A stretch of 64,000 nt of DNA from Symbiodinium natans (taxonomy: Eukaryota; Sar; Dinophyceae; Suessiales; Symbiodiniaceae), in the NCBI GenBank assembly GCA_905221605.1, contig CAJNDS010002516.1, positions 312,001 to 376,000 on the forward strand, read 5' to 3'. The notes under the pieces are model-generated. The model was not told where the DNA came from and made no database searches. It worked only from the letters and a program-made list of their open reading frames with translations. Below, one piece after another: positions 14,431 to 25,026 of the stretch. Numbering within the stretch: position 1 is the first letter of the stretch; the number at the start of each line of letters is the position of its first letter. A program made the position numbers and the translations under genes.

Positions 14431-15078
14431 TTCCCTTTGACTGGCAGAATTCTCGGCACCAAACGAAGAGACCTCCTCAGTCGTAATGCACAACTTTTTC
14501 CTTTCGTCATCCGAAACTCCAGGACCACTTCCCTGAACGACAGGTACCACATCCACCACTCGCTCTTCTGCAGCCGACACAGTTCCAACCTCCGCATTGG
14601 GCACTTTGTTTTCTGGACCCACCGATTCCACCGCTGCCACACCCTCAGAAAGCACTTCCATTTCTTCCCGATCCAGATGTTCTCCAGCGATGTCTGCTTG
14701 GTTTCCAGAAATTCCTTCCTCTTCAGGAGAACCCGAGGTCTGAGCGTCAGTACCACCCCTAAGACCGCTATCCCCGATAGTAGAGGAAAAATCTTTTTCA
14801 GCTACACTATTTACACCACTGTTCACACTGTCCAAGCTACCCTGTTGTGCCCTAAAAGACTCAGTCGGCGACGAAGACGAGGTAGTACCCAGTGCTGGCT
14901 CATCTTCCGCAGGGACAATGCCCACTCCAACGCCTGACACCTCACTGCTTTCAGCCATTCCAGTCTTCTCAGGCACCACCCATTGGGTATCTCCAGTGTC
15001 TAAACAGTAAAGATATTCTCTCCCATCATCATGAAAATGGCGGAGGCCTCTCACTGCGCTCCTGACCCCTGCCAGCAA
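14410..15078 (-). CDS. WW-domain-like acidic protein fragment
   Basis: 222-codon minus-strand frame with no ATG before the domain; the first Met inside it is after the domain. Its first ~12 codons come from the flanking minisatellite. Residues about 14-37 read HFHDDGREYLYCLDTGDTQ followed by W, matching the C-terminal two-thirds of a WW domain (GR-x-Y-Y-x-n-x-x-T-x-x-T-x-W). The first Trp is absent and the closing Pro is present. The remainder is acidic, Ser/Glu-rich and likely disordered. WW domains bind proline-rich peptides in splicing and signalling proteins. Lack of a start and repeats on both ends suggest an exon or retrocopy fragment rather than a complete gene. Confidence 0.45.
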   Translation of the reverse strand: MLAGVRSAVRGLRHFHDDGREYLYCLDTGDTQWVVPEKTGMAESSEVSGVGVGIVPAEDEPALGTTSSSSPTESFRAQQGSLDSVNSGVNSVAEKDFSSTIGDSGLRGGTDAQTSGSPEEEGISGNQADIAGEHLDREEMEVLSEGVAAVESVGPENKVPNAEVGTVSAAEERVVDVVPVVQGSGPGVSDDERKKLCITTEEVSSFGAENSASQREKGSGAQ

Positions 15079-15245
15079 CCTTAGAGGCCTCTCACTGCGC
15101 TCCTAACCTGCCAGCAACCCTTAGAGGCCTCTAACTGCGCTCCTGACCCCTGCCAGCAACCCTTAAAGGCCTCCTGCACTCCTAACCCCTGCCAGCAACC
15201 CTTAGAGGCCTCACTGCGCTTCTAACCCACCAGCAAGCCTTGGAG
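15046..15245. repeat. minisatellite, ~42 bp unit, about five copies
   Basis: Tandem units built on GAGGCCTCTCACTGCGCTCC followed by TGACCCCTGCCAGCAACCCTT, with small deletions in later copies. A further partial copy lies at 14374-14430 on the other side of the WW-like ORF. Confidence 0.85.
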
Positions 15246-15359
15246 GCCTCTCAGGGCTTCTCCCTGCCAGGTTCCGAGTATGCTGGGGGGGCGACGAACG
15301 CGCGTGCACGACGACGACGCGGCAACAACGACGACGCGACAACGTTGCACCTAAGGGCA

Positions 15360-15475
15360 AAACCGGCGCAGGTGTACCTGGTGAACCTGCGGGTACACCG
15401 GGTTCACCGGACCCATGTGGGCAAACTGCGCAGGTGAACCCGGTGAACCCGCAGGTACACCGGATTCACCGAGTC
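15360..15475. repeat. palindromic GGTGAACC/GGTACACC repeat
   Basis: Successive short units CAGGTGTACCTGGTGAACC, GGTACACCGGGTTCACCGG, CAGGTGAACCCGGTGAACCC and GGTACACCGGATTCACCG alternate strands, giving several overlapping hairpins. No coding sequence is supported here. Confidence 0.6.
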
Positions 15476-16019
15476 TCTGCGTCGACGCCACAACGGAGGG
15501 CACCGCTATGTCGCCGCAAAAACCGCTACTCTCTCTTATGCTGTCGTCTCTAGACCCTACTAGATCGTCGTACTTAGACTGATTCAATTGTTGTCGGCTT
15601 TAACTGTCAGCACTCTCCGAAGCTACTCCAGGTGTCTGTCTATAATCTCAACGTCGTGCTTCAGTGCCTGCTTCCCTTGAGTTGCTTCGCAACACTCGGC
15701 CTTCTTACTGCAGTTGTTGACAAGCCACCGGCCCAGCTCCTGGATGCCATCCTCCCGTCTTTGCAGAGAAGCTCGACCTTACTCGTGGATGGCGGCGCCT
15801 GGCAGGCCGGCCGTGGACAACTTCTGCCACCGCGCACTTCTGCGTGAGCTTAATCCGTCCACCATCGCCTTGCGTCTGCCTGAAGCCCAAGCTTTTAAAA
15901 CCATCACTTGTGCAATTTGGTTCAAAGCCCCCTTTGTCCTTGTCTCGAAGCTTTGCTCTCTCTTCGTCCTTGCCTTCGAAGTTTTCGAAGCTTCTTCTTT
16001 CGAACCGGTTCAACGCAGG
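15476..16019. other. no supported gene
   Basis: Short frames only. The stretch 15940-16025 is rich in TTCGAA/TTCGAAG direct and inverted repeats. Nothing recognised as coding. Confidence 0.3.
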
Positions 16020-17774
16020 TTCGAACTTCTTTGCAATCCAAGTTCACCAGGTTTAACTTCAATATACAAATTCCACCCCCTTACATCTTGTCTTGTTTTG
16101 AGTTTCTCACTTCCAAATTTTCGCGGCCAAATGGCCCGAAGATCGTTGTGTCCTGGGGCCTTTCTCAGCCCTATCGATTCTTCAGTTTTGCGTCGTCCGT
16201 ACGCCCAACACCCTTCGAGTTTTGAATTAGATCTGAGAAGTAAGAGTGAGAGAGCGATGAGTGAGTGTGGCCATGAGTGCACCAGCGTTTGGCAAGCTCT
16301 CTGCGCGCGTGGCAAAGTTCAGAGCTGAAGTGCCGCACTCCAGCACACGGATGCCGCGCCTGCCAGCACAAACGACGCAAGTGTCGCGCCTGCCAGCGTG
16401 TGGCAAGCCCCCCAGCGCGCGTGTGGCTTGAAAAAAAGGGCGCGCCAGCAAGTGCTTAATATATAAGTAAGGGGCCACTTATGGTAACTTATTCCAAAAG
16501 CCACTACAATGTCAATACAGCTTCTTTTGCTGCAACGTCACTACAACATCACTACAACGTCACTACAACGTCACTACAACGTCACAACGACGTCACTACA
16601 ACGTCACTACAATGTCACTACAGCCACGTTGTGACCGCGTTGTGTTGTGACCGCGTTGTGACCGCGTTGTGACCGCGTTGTGACCGCGTTGTGTTGTCAA
16701 AATGGAGCGAAAAAGAATTTCGTTTGTTTCAATAATGAGTCAAATATGAGCCAACAATGATTCAATAATGACTCAATAATGTCGCAATAATGACTCAATA
16801 ACGTTGCAATCTTTGCTCAAAGCAGAAGTTGCAGCAGTAGCAGCAACAGCAGCAGCAGTAGAAGTAGTAGGCAGACTTCGAAGAGACTCCAAAAAGACTG
16901 CAGTCTCCACCGTAAGAGATTCCATAAAGACTGAGTCTCTCACCGAGTCTCTGCAGCGAGTGCTGCTTATGCATGTTACTGCAGTTTGCAGCGCTTTTAC
17001 GACTGTTCTTCGCGGTGCTGCTGTAACGGTCACTACGCGTCACTACGGGTCACTACGGTGTCACTACGCGGTCACTACGCCCAAACTCTTCAAAGGCTCC
17101 GCGCCACGCCAGCCTAGCCGAGCAGGTAAAAGCCTCTCCCACATGGCAGAGGCTAGGGCAAATATCATCAAGCAGGTATACGAAAATCCGAGAACCGGCT
17201 TCGGCAATCAAGCAGAAAGCCTCAAACAAGCTCGCTTGCAAGATTCGCCGCGTCGACGCGGTCTCTAGACGCATGTCAGAGCTACACCTCACCGTAGAGC
17301 TGCTACGAGGTCTCTACACGCATTCTAGATTGCACGCGGCCACGACACGCTCACGACGCTGTTTTTACGGTCACGACGCGGTCACGACGGCACGGTCACG
17401 ACGCGGTTGCGACGCGGTCACAACGCTTTTGCGGTCACGACGCGGTCACGACGTTGTCGCGACGCGGGCGCTTTTGTGGCCACAACGCGATCACGCGAGG
17501 CAGCCACGACGCGGTCATGACGGTTGCGACGCGGTCACGACGTGGACACGACGATGTCGTCACCTCGGTCACGACGCGTTTTGTGGTCACGACGCCGTCA
17601 CGACAGGTCACGACCGGGTCACGACGCGGTCACGACGCGGTCAAGTGAAACCCAGAGCCCGCAAAACCAGCTGCGAGCACGGATTCGCCGATTTCATTCA
17701 CGAATAGCCAGAAAAATCATGCCAACAAGTAAGACTCAAAGTTGAAGAACGGCAGGGCTGGACAACACTCGCAC
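16020..17774 (+). mobile_element. dispersed element rich in 11 bp repeats, copy 1
   Basis: Sequence order matches, inverted, the block at about 50.29-52.25 kb. The order is: a TCCAAGTTCACCAGGTTTAA segment; the TAAGGGGCCACTTATGGTAA segment (16468); 11 bp minisatellites (CACTACAACGT, then TGACCGCGTTG); a CAAAATGGAGCGAAAAAGAA segment and AATAATGACTCAATAATG repeats; a CAG/TAG-rich block; an ACTCC/GAGTC block; further CACTACG repeats; an AAAGGCTCCGCGCCACGCCA segment; CACGACGCGGT 11-mers; and a terminal AAGACTCAAAGTTGAAGAAC segment. No ORF is shared, so it would be non-autonomous. Mobility is inferred from dispersal only. Confidence 0.6.
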
Positions 17775-18084
17775 AAAACTTTGAGGAAAACAAAGGGAGG
17801 TAACACTTAGACCGGGCAAGGGGGGCACCCCAAACTAAGTTCGTCTAAGCCATTGCCCCTTCGCACGAAGCCTCGTGGGCGTCTGCTAACTTCGTCGAAC
17901 CTTCCCTGCGTTCGCAGGGGCATCTACTCTCCATGGGTTAGTCTTCCAGCTGACCCTTGAACCCTTCGTGAATCTGTCCTCAGGTTCGCAGAAGTTCGTG
18001 GCACCCGGTTCTGCCCCGCTAAGTTCGTGGAATGGGTGCCTGTTACCCGTCAGACGGTTACCTACCTCCGTGTTAGCCTGAACT
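17775..18084. repeat. ~310 bp segment inserted relative to related copies
   Basis: In both tandem units (21.70 and 25.46 kb) the segment GGCAGGGCTGGACAACAC is followed within about 15 bp by CTGTCATGCTAGAAGTGTTCC. Here the same two flanks (17757-17770 and 18087 onward) are about 310 bp apart. The intervening DNA contains small hairpins such as CCCTGCGTTCGCAGGG near 17907. It is an insertion here or a deletion in the other copies. Confidence 0.5.
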
Positions 18085-18205
18085 ACTGTCATGCTTGAAG
18101 CGTTCCACATCGTGCTGGCAGGTGAGTACTGGCTGAGCGAAGCAATTCAAGCGCTCTTCCCCGCTTTTCTTCAAATGGATTGATCGCGTCTGTGCACTTC
18201 ACACA
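18085..18205. repeat. dispersed repeat shared with the tandem units
   Basis: Contains GGCAGGTGAGTACTGGCTGA and neighbouring bases matching 21719-21835 and 25480-25596 with scattered substitutions. A weaker, inverted match lies at about 50.42-50.50 kb. Confidence 0.6.
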
Positions 18206-19109
18206 GTGAGACACTGATCATCGCCAAGGGCTGCTATGTGGCGCAAGCACCTCCCTCATCGCTGACACTGCACACGCTGCCGTTTCGGTAGCAGGCTTGA
18301 TCTAACCGTGGTGTGGCCCGGAAGCAGCGAAATCTTTACTGCAGTCATCTTGTTCACTGCAGCAGTGGCCTAGCTCGCTACTGCTGCCGATCTAAGCACA
18401 CCACTTGCAGCAAAAATGACCACACCGAAGACTTGCATGATGCACATCGCAAACCTCGACATGTGAAACTGAGAGACCGTGCAAACAGACTTGCAGAGCG
18501 AGATGGTGCCTGCGCAGCACTGATGCTCCGATTTCCTTCACACATCACATCGCCCGGCCTTTCAAGTTGCCCGTCGCGGCAAAAAGCCGTAGCAGTCTCG
18601 CCTAGCAGTGATGCTGTCACGTGGAAGGCAAATGGCCGATCACGAAGCCGAGGGTCGGGCTCGCTGGTGTCCTGACGCAGGGCTTCCGATGTGCGTTCGA
18701 TGCGCTGCCACGCTCCGCCAGCCTGCCAGCATCATAAGCAGCATGGGAAGGAGCCAACAGAGAAGGCTGTCTGGGGCTCCACGCTTCTTGTGAGTAGATG
18801 TCGATATTCCTTGCATCGATCTTCTCGAGACTGACGGAATTCTTCTGCTTAATGGCCTCGTGACTTGCGCACATGTCGGGACATGAGCAAAGGAAGCGCG
18901 CCGAGTCCGGGTCTGTCTTCAAGTGGTCCACATTTTTGAGTGTCGGATGGTCCTTGCCGAGATGCGACCAAACTCCACTTCACATGGTGCGGCGTCCGAT
19001 GGCCTGAGGAGACTCCACCTGAAACGCCGGCTCGAGCTCGCCCTCAGGGTCCTCCTGACGAGACGTTGTCTGCACAGAGGTGCTTCTCCAAAACGACCGG
19101 CAAATGGGG
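18206..19109. other. no supported gene
   Basis: Only short frames without recognised domains. The region ends exactly where the 3761 bp tandem duplication starts. Confidence 0.35.
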
Positions 19110-19587
19110 ATCCTCCTTGGGCCTCAGCTTTTCCGTGACCGTCTGATCCTGCAAGTCGAGTGGGTCAAAACTGTGGCAGACATGAACTGACAGCAAACTT
19201 GCAGAAACCCTCCAGCAAGGAACAGCCGAAACTCCCAGCCTCCCGCCCCTCCCCTCCCCACGATCAGACGTGTGCCACTATGGGCATGCCGCATGCTCCG
19301 CCCCTGTCGACGAGCGTCCGAGACACACTGGAGCCCAGATCCCAACAGGTGCCCCAACCCTGCGTTCAGCTGAATGCTACTGATGCAGTCAAGGATTCCT
19401 CGCGCTCCAAGTGTCCTGGCGGATCAGCTGCCGCACCCAGACGACGGATGACGTGGAGGTCGTGCCTGCAGAGCCTCGCAAAACGCCCCAGGTTTGTATC
19501 TCGCTATGGCCAATCAACTCCTACAACGGCTGACAATGCGCAAGAGGCAGAAACAAAGCTAAGCAGCGCCCAAAGCAGAAAACAGCT

Positions 19588-20619
19588 TTAGCGACGGCTG
19601 TTGCAGCGTGCGAACCCCAAAATTGCAATTTGGAAAACTGCCAAAAGGATGCTCAAACTGACGTCCACGCTGCTGTGAGCCATCAAAGCGCTCTTTTCAG
19701 CATTCACCTTGCGCAACTGCTCCTCCAAGAGCAACTCTTTGACTTGAAGCAGGCAGCTCTTTTGGAACCAATAGCAGTGAAGGCCGCCTACTGCACCAAA
19801 ATGCTGCATTGAACCATCGTAGAAATACATGGTGTGTCCCTGAGGAAAGAATTGTTGGCGGGCTTCATGCAACCACTGCAAGCTGTGGCTTCGCAACTTA
19901 CCATGTTTCTCCCAGCTTTGGGATGCGACTTCCACAAAGGCTCCGTTCTGGCAGTTGCTGGCGATGGTTGACCACTTTTGTCCCTCAGGGATTTGCTGAC
20001 CAGTCAGTGTCATGACAGGAACGGGAATATTCAAATCAGCAGCATCTTCGTCTACCTGCTGAGTAGGGCCGATAACAAAGTCAATCTCAAGGAGCACACT
20101 TCCTGAAGGCACTGGCGGCCAGCAGGTTTGGACAGCTCGTGCTGCATCTTGGCTCATGCTTCGGGCGCCACGTGCCACCACAAGGAGGCTGTCCGTGAAC
20201 TGACCAGCCCCAAGTGCATTGTCGATGTTTTCGGCATGCTGTCTGAGCAGATCTTCAGGTGCTTCTGGATATTCCCTGAGTGCTGCTGCGATGACACGTC
20301 TTTGTTCAAAAAAGACCTCATATTCTGGAGCAAAATTCCAACGTCCATTTATACGCAGCATCGTTTTGTTTGCCTGCACCATCAAGCCCAACTTCCGGAA
20401 AATGAAGCCGAACTTGCTCTCTACTTCCGCTCCCACCTGTGTGCTCAACGCATCTCCCGGAACAGCTGGACCTATATGCACATGTGGCCGTTGAACTGGA
20501 TACGCTGCTCGTTGGCCAGGAAGGTAGAAAGTTGTCGGCAATGGTTGCTGTGGGATGGGAGGCCGGCCATGCAGAGCCAGAGCATTCGGTCTGCTACTCC
20601 AGCTGTGCGAAGCTGCCAT
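19588..20619 (-). CDS. unknown 343-aa protein (copy 1)
   Basis: Intact ATG-to-stop frame of 343 codons, the longest in the tandem unit and conserved intact in both copies, with one missense difference (Ala here, Val-free Thr in copy 2). The N-terminus (1-55) is Pro-rich. Residues 60-330 look globular, with segments such as FEQRRVIAAALREYPEAPED and VLLEIDFVIGPTQQ. The last 25 residues include a hydrophobic helix (SILLAVFQIAILGFA), possibly a tail anchor. No family was recognised. A 184-codon frame on the opposite strand overlaps it, but is the mirror of this ORF and is less likely real. Confidence 0.5.
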   Translation of the reverse strand: MAASHSWSSRPNALALHGRPPIPQQPLPTTFYLPGQRAAYPVQRPHVHIGPAVPGDALSTQVGAEVESKFGFIFRKLGLMVQANKTMLRINGRWNFAPEYEVFFEQRRVIAAALREYPEAPEDLLRQHAENIDNALGAGQFTDSLLVVARGARSMSQDAARAVQTCWPPVPSGSVLLEIDFVIGPTQQVDEDAADLNIPVPVMTLTGQQIPEGQKWSTIASNCQNGAFVEVASQSWEKHGKLRSHSLQWLHEARQQFFPQGHTMYFYDGSMQHFGAVGGLHCYWFQKSCLLQVKELLLEEQLRKVNAEKSALMAHSSVDVSLSILLAVFQIAILGFARCNSRR

Positions 20620-21213
20620 CTTGGGAACTGCATGCTATCATGCGCCATGTGCCTTCTCAGTGTTGCTTCCTTTCATTCTTAGACATGCTCAGTAGTGTCA
20701 AATTTGTAGTCACCCTGGCTGCAAGTTTCGACGTGTTGTCCTGCTTGACGCGTTTCTCCATCCACTCCCACATAAATGCAACGTCCTACTCGCAAACGCC
20801 ACATCAAACCAAGAACGAAGTGATGTTTGAATGATCTCAAATCGCATCTCTAACGGAATTTTCAACAGCTGATCCCACGAACACTGAAGACCTACGAGAT
20901 GATTTCAGACTCATCTCAATACGATGAGTGTGCAACTGATCTCAAAATCAACATGCTCAACGCGAGGCTTGATGTTTGAGCTGATCGAGCCTGGATGTTG
21001 TGTTGGACACAACAACATATCTCGCCACATCATCGTATGAGCACCTCAGGCTTAGACCTGAGACCCAAGTCCACCCAAACCAACCCAAGTGCCTTTGTGG
21101 GTGGCCGCATTTGGGGTCGTCCAGCATTTGGGGGAATAATAATAAGAACAGTAATAGTAACACTAGTAAAAGTAATAATGGTAACAATACTGAAACTGCT
21201 AATAATACTAATC

Positions 21214-21265
21214 ATGATGGTAACGAACGAGCTGATAAATTAGCTAACGAAGGAAGAGCTTCAAG
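21214..21265 (+). pseudogene. LINE RNase H C-terminal relic (copy 1)
   Basis: Translates as HDGNERADKLANEGRA, matching the GN-E-x-AD-x-LA-x-x-G signature at the end of RNase H domains in LINE elements. It lies in a frame preceded by an Asn-rich AATAATA stretch that has replaced the rest of the domain. Recurs at 24975-25026 in copy 2. Confidence 0.5.
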
Positions 21266-23348
21266 CATGCGCGTGGGAACCCAAGCGCAGATGCCAGCCG
21301 TGAGGAGATTCCTACCACATCCTTGGATACCATTGTGTTCGGTCAGAGTACTAGTCCGTTACGTTAAACTGCTAACCAGAGTTAGGACGGACAAAAATCG
21401 GAGACGCTCCTTTTTTATCCGGTGGGCGAAAATCCGGCGCGCGGTCGGATAGGACCTATCTTGAACTTGAACTGCCAGGATCCCCCCAAAACGTTCCAAT
21501 GAAGTAATGTTCGCCGTCACTTAAACCCATCTTTCCGTCTGTTTGCTAGCCTTCGAACCCCTCCACGGTCACATCCCAAAATCAAACAACTCATACCAAA
21601 GACTCCAGCAAGTCAAGCAACTAATCCTGCAAAACTCTGCCCGGAAAGTCATGCTAACAAGTAAGACTCAAAGTTGAAGAACGGCAGGGCTGGACAACAC
21701 TTGCACAACCTTCCTGTCATGCTAGAAGTGTTCCAAATCATGCTGGCAGGTGAGTACTGGCTGAGCAAAGCAATGCAAGCGCTCTTTCCCCCAGACTTCT
21801 TCATACGGATTGATTGCGTCTGTGCACGTAAGCAGAACTAGGAGCGCCTCTGTGAAACTGCTTTTGACCAGCGCTGGCATCCCCTGTACCCGTTGCATGC
21901 CCCGCTTGACTTGAAAACTTGAACGCCGTAGCCTGCTCAAGGAATGTGAGAATTGAACTGCTGACTGCTAATCCTGGAAGTCAAGCAAAGCCGCAGCGCA
22001 AAAAAAGCGTCAGTGACTGCTGTTGTTGCCTCAGCCGAGAAGCTCAGACAACAAGGTAGGATGCAAGTTCGCAGCGCTCAAACTCCGGCGCTGCTGAGGC
22101 ACACGCATGCAACTTATACATTGTCCGCTGGTGGCAGCACGAACCCATAGCAATCAGCCCTGCGAGCGGGGCGACGGCAAAAAACCTAAGCTGAAAAGGC
22201 ATCGAAACCAAGTGCTCGGCTCAGTTGTGTCGCGCAGACTTGCTGACATCTTTTCTTCCTTCACCCAGGCCTTGTCCTGCGAAGTCACGCTGAGACGCGG
22301 AACAGGGAGGAGAGTGAGATTGTCATGCAAAGCTCTCCTTCAGACTGTATACATCAATATTGGATGCTGCGATGGTGAGCTTCTCCTTCTTTTCAATTGC
22401 CTCGAAGCCAATGGAAGTGCTCAGCAAAGGGCTCGCTGGAAAATGAAAGCTCAGTTCCGCTTCAGGACTTGTTGCCTACAAGACATGCGCACTCAAAACC
22501 TCAATCTTTGTCATCGTCCTATTGCAATCAGTTCAGACAGGATGAGCGAAGTTCGGCTTGAGGTCAACACTTCCTTCAGGTCATCCACCTGACGACGTCC
22601 ACCAAAAGTGTCGAGAACCGCTCATAAACTCATAAGAACCGCGCTGAGACAATCGAGTGGAGCTAAGGTCGCGGCGTTGGCCAAGGCTCCTTTCACTTGG
22701 AACGCATTGACTGACTCAAACTCCTTGCCATCCTCGAACTTCAAAGGTGCTGCTTGCAATTGTCACAATTCATGCGTGGGTTCTTTTCAACGTTCCGAAA
22801 AAATCAACTCCGCAGTTCTGTCTTCCAGAACGCCGTGCGTTAAACATGGACATGATATGCATGCATCGGAATCCTCCTTGGGCCTCAGCTTTTCCGTGAC
22901 CGTCTGATCCTGCAAGTCGAGTGGGTCAAAACTGTGGCAGACATGAACTGACAGCAAACTTGCAGAAACCCTCCAGCAAGGAACAGCCGAAACTCCCAGC
23001 CTCCCGCCCCTCCCCTCCCCACGATCAGACGTGTGCCACTATGGGCATGCCGCATGCTCCGCCCCTGTCGACGAGCGTCCGAGACACACTGGAGCCCAGA
23101 TCCCAACAGGTGCCCCAACCCTGCGTTCAGCTGAATGCTACTGATGCAGTCAAGGATTCCTCGCGCTCCAAGTGTCCTGGCGGATCAGCTGCCGCACCCA
23201 GACGACGGATGACGTGGAGGTCGTGCCTGCAGAGCCTCGCAAAACGCCCCAGGTTTGTATCTCGCTATGGCCAATCAACTCCTACAACGGCTGACAATGC
23301 GCAAGAGGCAGAAACAAAGCTAAGCAGCGCCCAAAGCAGAAAACAGCT

Positions 23349-24380
23349 TTAGCGACGGCTGTTGCAGCGTGCGAACCCCAAAATTGCAATTTGGAAAACT
23401 GCCAAAAGGATGCTCAAACTGACGTCCACGCTGCTGTGAGCCATCAAAGCGCTCTTTTCAGCATTCACCTTGCGCAACTGCTCCTCCAAGAGCAACTCTT
23501 TGACTTGAAGCAGGCAGCTCTTTTGGAACCAATAGCAGTGAAGGCCGCCTACTGCACCAAAATGCTGCATTGAACCATCGTAGAAATACATGGTGTGTCC
23601 CTGAGGAAAGAATTGTTGGCGGGCTTCATGCAACCACTGCAAGCTGTGGCTTCGCAACTTACCATGTTTCTCCCAGCTTTGGGATGTGACTTCCACAAAG
23701 GCTCCGTTCTGGCAGTTGCTGGCGATGGTTGACCACTTTTGTCCCTCAGGGATTTGCTGACCAGTCAGTGTCATGACAGGAACGGGAATATTCAAATCAG
23801 CAGCATCTTCGTCTACCTGCTGAGTAGGGCCGATAACAAAGTCAATCTCAAGGAGCACACTTCCTGAAGGCACTGGCGGCCAGCAGGTTTGGACAGCTCG
23901 TGCTGCATCTTGGCTCATGCTTCGGGCGCCACGTGCCACCACAAGGAGGCTGTCCGTGAACTGACCAGCCCCAAGTGCATTGTCGATGTTTTCGGCATGC
24001 TGTCTGAGCAGATCTTCAGGTGCTTCTGGATATTCCCTGAGTGCTGCTGCGATGACACGTCTTTGTTCAAAAAAGACCTCATATTCTGGAGCAAAATTCC
24101 AACGTCCATTTATACGCAGCATCGTTTTGTTTGCCTGCACCATCAAGCCCAACTTCCGGAAAATGAAGCCGAACTTGCTCTCTACTTCCGCTCCCACCTG
24201 TGTGCTCAACGCATCTCCCGGAACAGCTGGACCTATATGCACATGTGGCCGTTGAACTGGATACGCTGCTCGTTGGCCAGGAAGGTAGAAAGTTGTCGGC
24301 AATGGTTGCTGTGGGATGGGAGGCCGGCCATGCAGAGCCAGAGCATTCGGTCTGCTACTCCAGCTGTGCGAAGCTGCCAT
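23349..24380 (-). CDS. unknown 343-aa protein (copy 2)
   Basis: Same 343-codon frame as at 19588-20619, with a single substitution changing the residue after FVEV from Ala to Thr. Both copies are intact, which fits either selection or the youth of the duplication. No family recognised; same Pro-rich start and hydrophobic C-terminal helix. Confidence 0.5.
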   Translation of the reverse strand: MAASHSWSSRPNALALHGRPPIPQQPLPTTFYLPGQRAAYPVQRPHVHIGPAVPGDALSTQVGAEVESKFGFIFRKLGLMVQANKTMLRINGRWNFAPEYEVFFEQRRVIAAALREYPEAPEDLLRQHAENIDNALGAGQFTDSLLVVARGARSMSQDAARAVQTCWPPVPSGSVLLEIDFVIGPTQQVDEDAADLNIPVPVMTLTGQQIPEGQKWSTIASNCQNGAFVEVTSQSWEKHGKLRSHSLQWLHEARQQFFPQGHTMYFYDGSMQHFGAVGGLHCYWFQKSCLLQVKELLLEEQLRKVNAEKSALMAHSSVDVSLSILLAVFQIAILGFARCNSRR

Positions 24381-24974
24381 CTTGGGAACTGCATGCTATC
24401 ATGCGCCATGTGCCTTCTCAGTGTTGCTTCCTTTCATTCTTAGACATGCTCAGTAGTGTCAAATTTGTAGTCACCCTGGCTGCAAGTTTCGACGTGTTGT
24501 CCTGCTTGACGCGTTTCTCCATCCACTCCCACATAAATGCAACGTCCTACTCGCAAACGCCACATCAAACCAAGAACGAAGTGATGTTTGAATGATCTCA
24601 AATCGCATCTCTAACGGAATTTTCAACAGCTGATCCCACGAACACTGAAGACCTACGAGATGATTTCAGACTCATCTCAATACGATGAGTGTGCAACTGA
24701 TCTCAAAATCAACATGCTCAACGCGAGGCTTGATGTTTGAGCTGATCGAGCCTGGATGTTGTGTTGGACACAACAACATATCTCGCCACATCATCGTATG
24801 AGCACCTCAGGCTTAGACCTGAGACCCAAGTCCACCCAAACCAACCCAAGTGCCTTTGTGGGTGGCCGCATTTGGGGTCGTCCAGCATTTGGGGGAATAA
24901 TAATAAGAACAGTAATAGTAACACTAGTAAAAGTAATAATGGTAACAATACTGAAACTGCTAATAATACTAATC

Positions 24975-25026
24975 ATGATGGTAACGAACGAGCTGATAAA
25001 TTAGCTAACGAAGGAAGAGCTTCAAG
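24975..25026 (+). pseudogene. LINE RNase H C-terminal relic (copy 2)
   Basis: Duplicate of 21214-21265 by the tandem duplication; same NERADKLANEG signature. Confidence 0.5.

Larger units (their letters stand above)
19110..22870. repeat. 3761 bp tandem unit, copy 1
   Basis: Every base I compared recurs 3761 bp downstream; the one difference found is C at 19926 versus T at 23687. The left edge is sharp: identity begins at about 19110 (ATCCTCCTTGGGCCTCAGCT) and the preceding bases differ. The unit carries the 343-aa minus-strand ORF, a LINE RNase H relic and dispersed repeats. Near-identity implies a very recent duplication or ongoing homogenisation. Confidence 0.95.

Noticed and set aside
15030-15060. 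Spliced-leader-like CCGCCATTTTC on the minus strand before the WW-like ORF
   Set aside because: It lacks the TAG after CCG and the GGCTCAAG end of the leader; match too short to count.
16480-17700. Thr/Arg/His-rich ORFs over CACTACAACGT and CACGACGCGGT repeats
   Set aside because: Low-complexity translations of 11 bp repeats, not conserved between the two element copies.
20128-20682. 184-codon plus-strand ORF opposite the 343-aa ORF (and its duplicate at 23889-24443)
   Set aside because: Mirror frame of the longer minus-strand ORF, without domain or start context; conserved only because the whole unit is duplicated.
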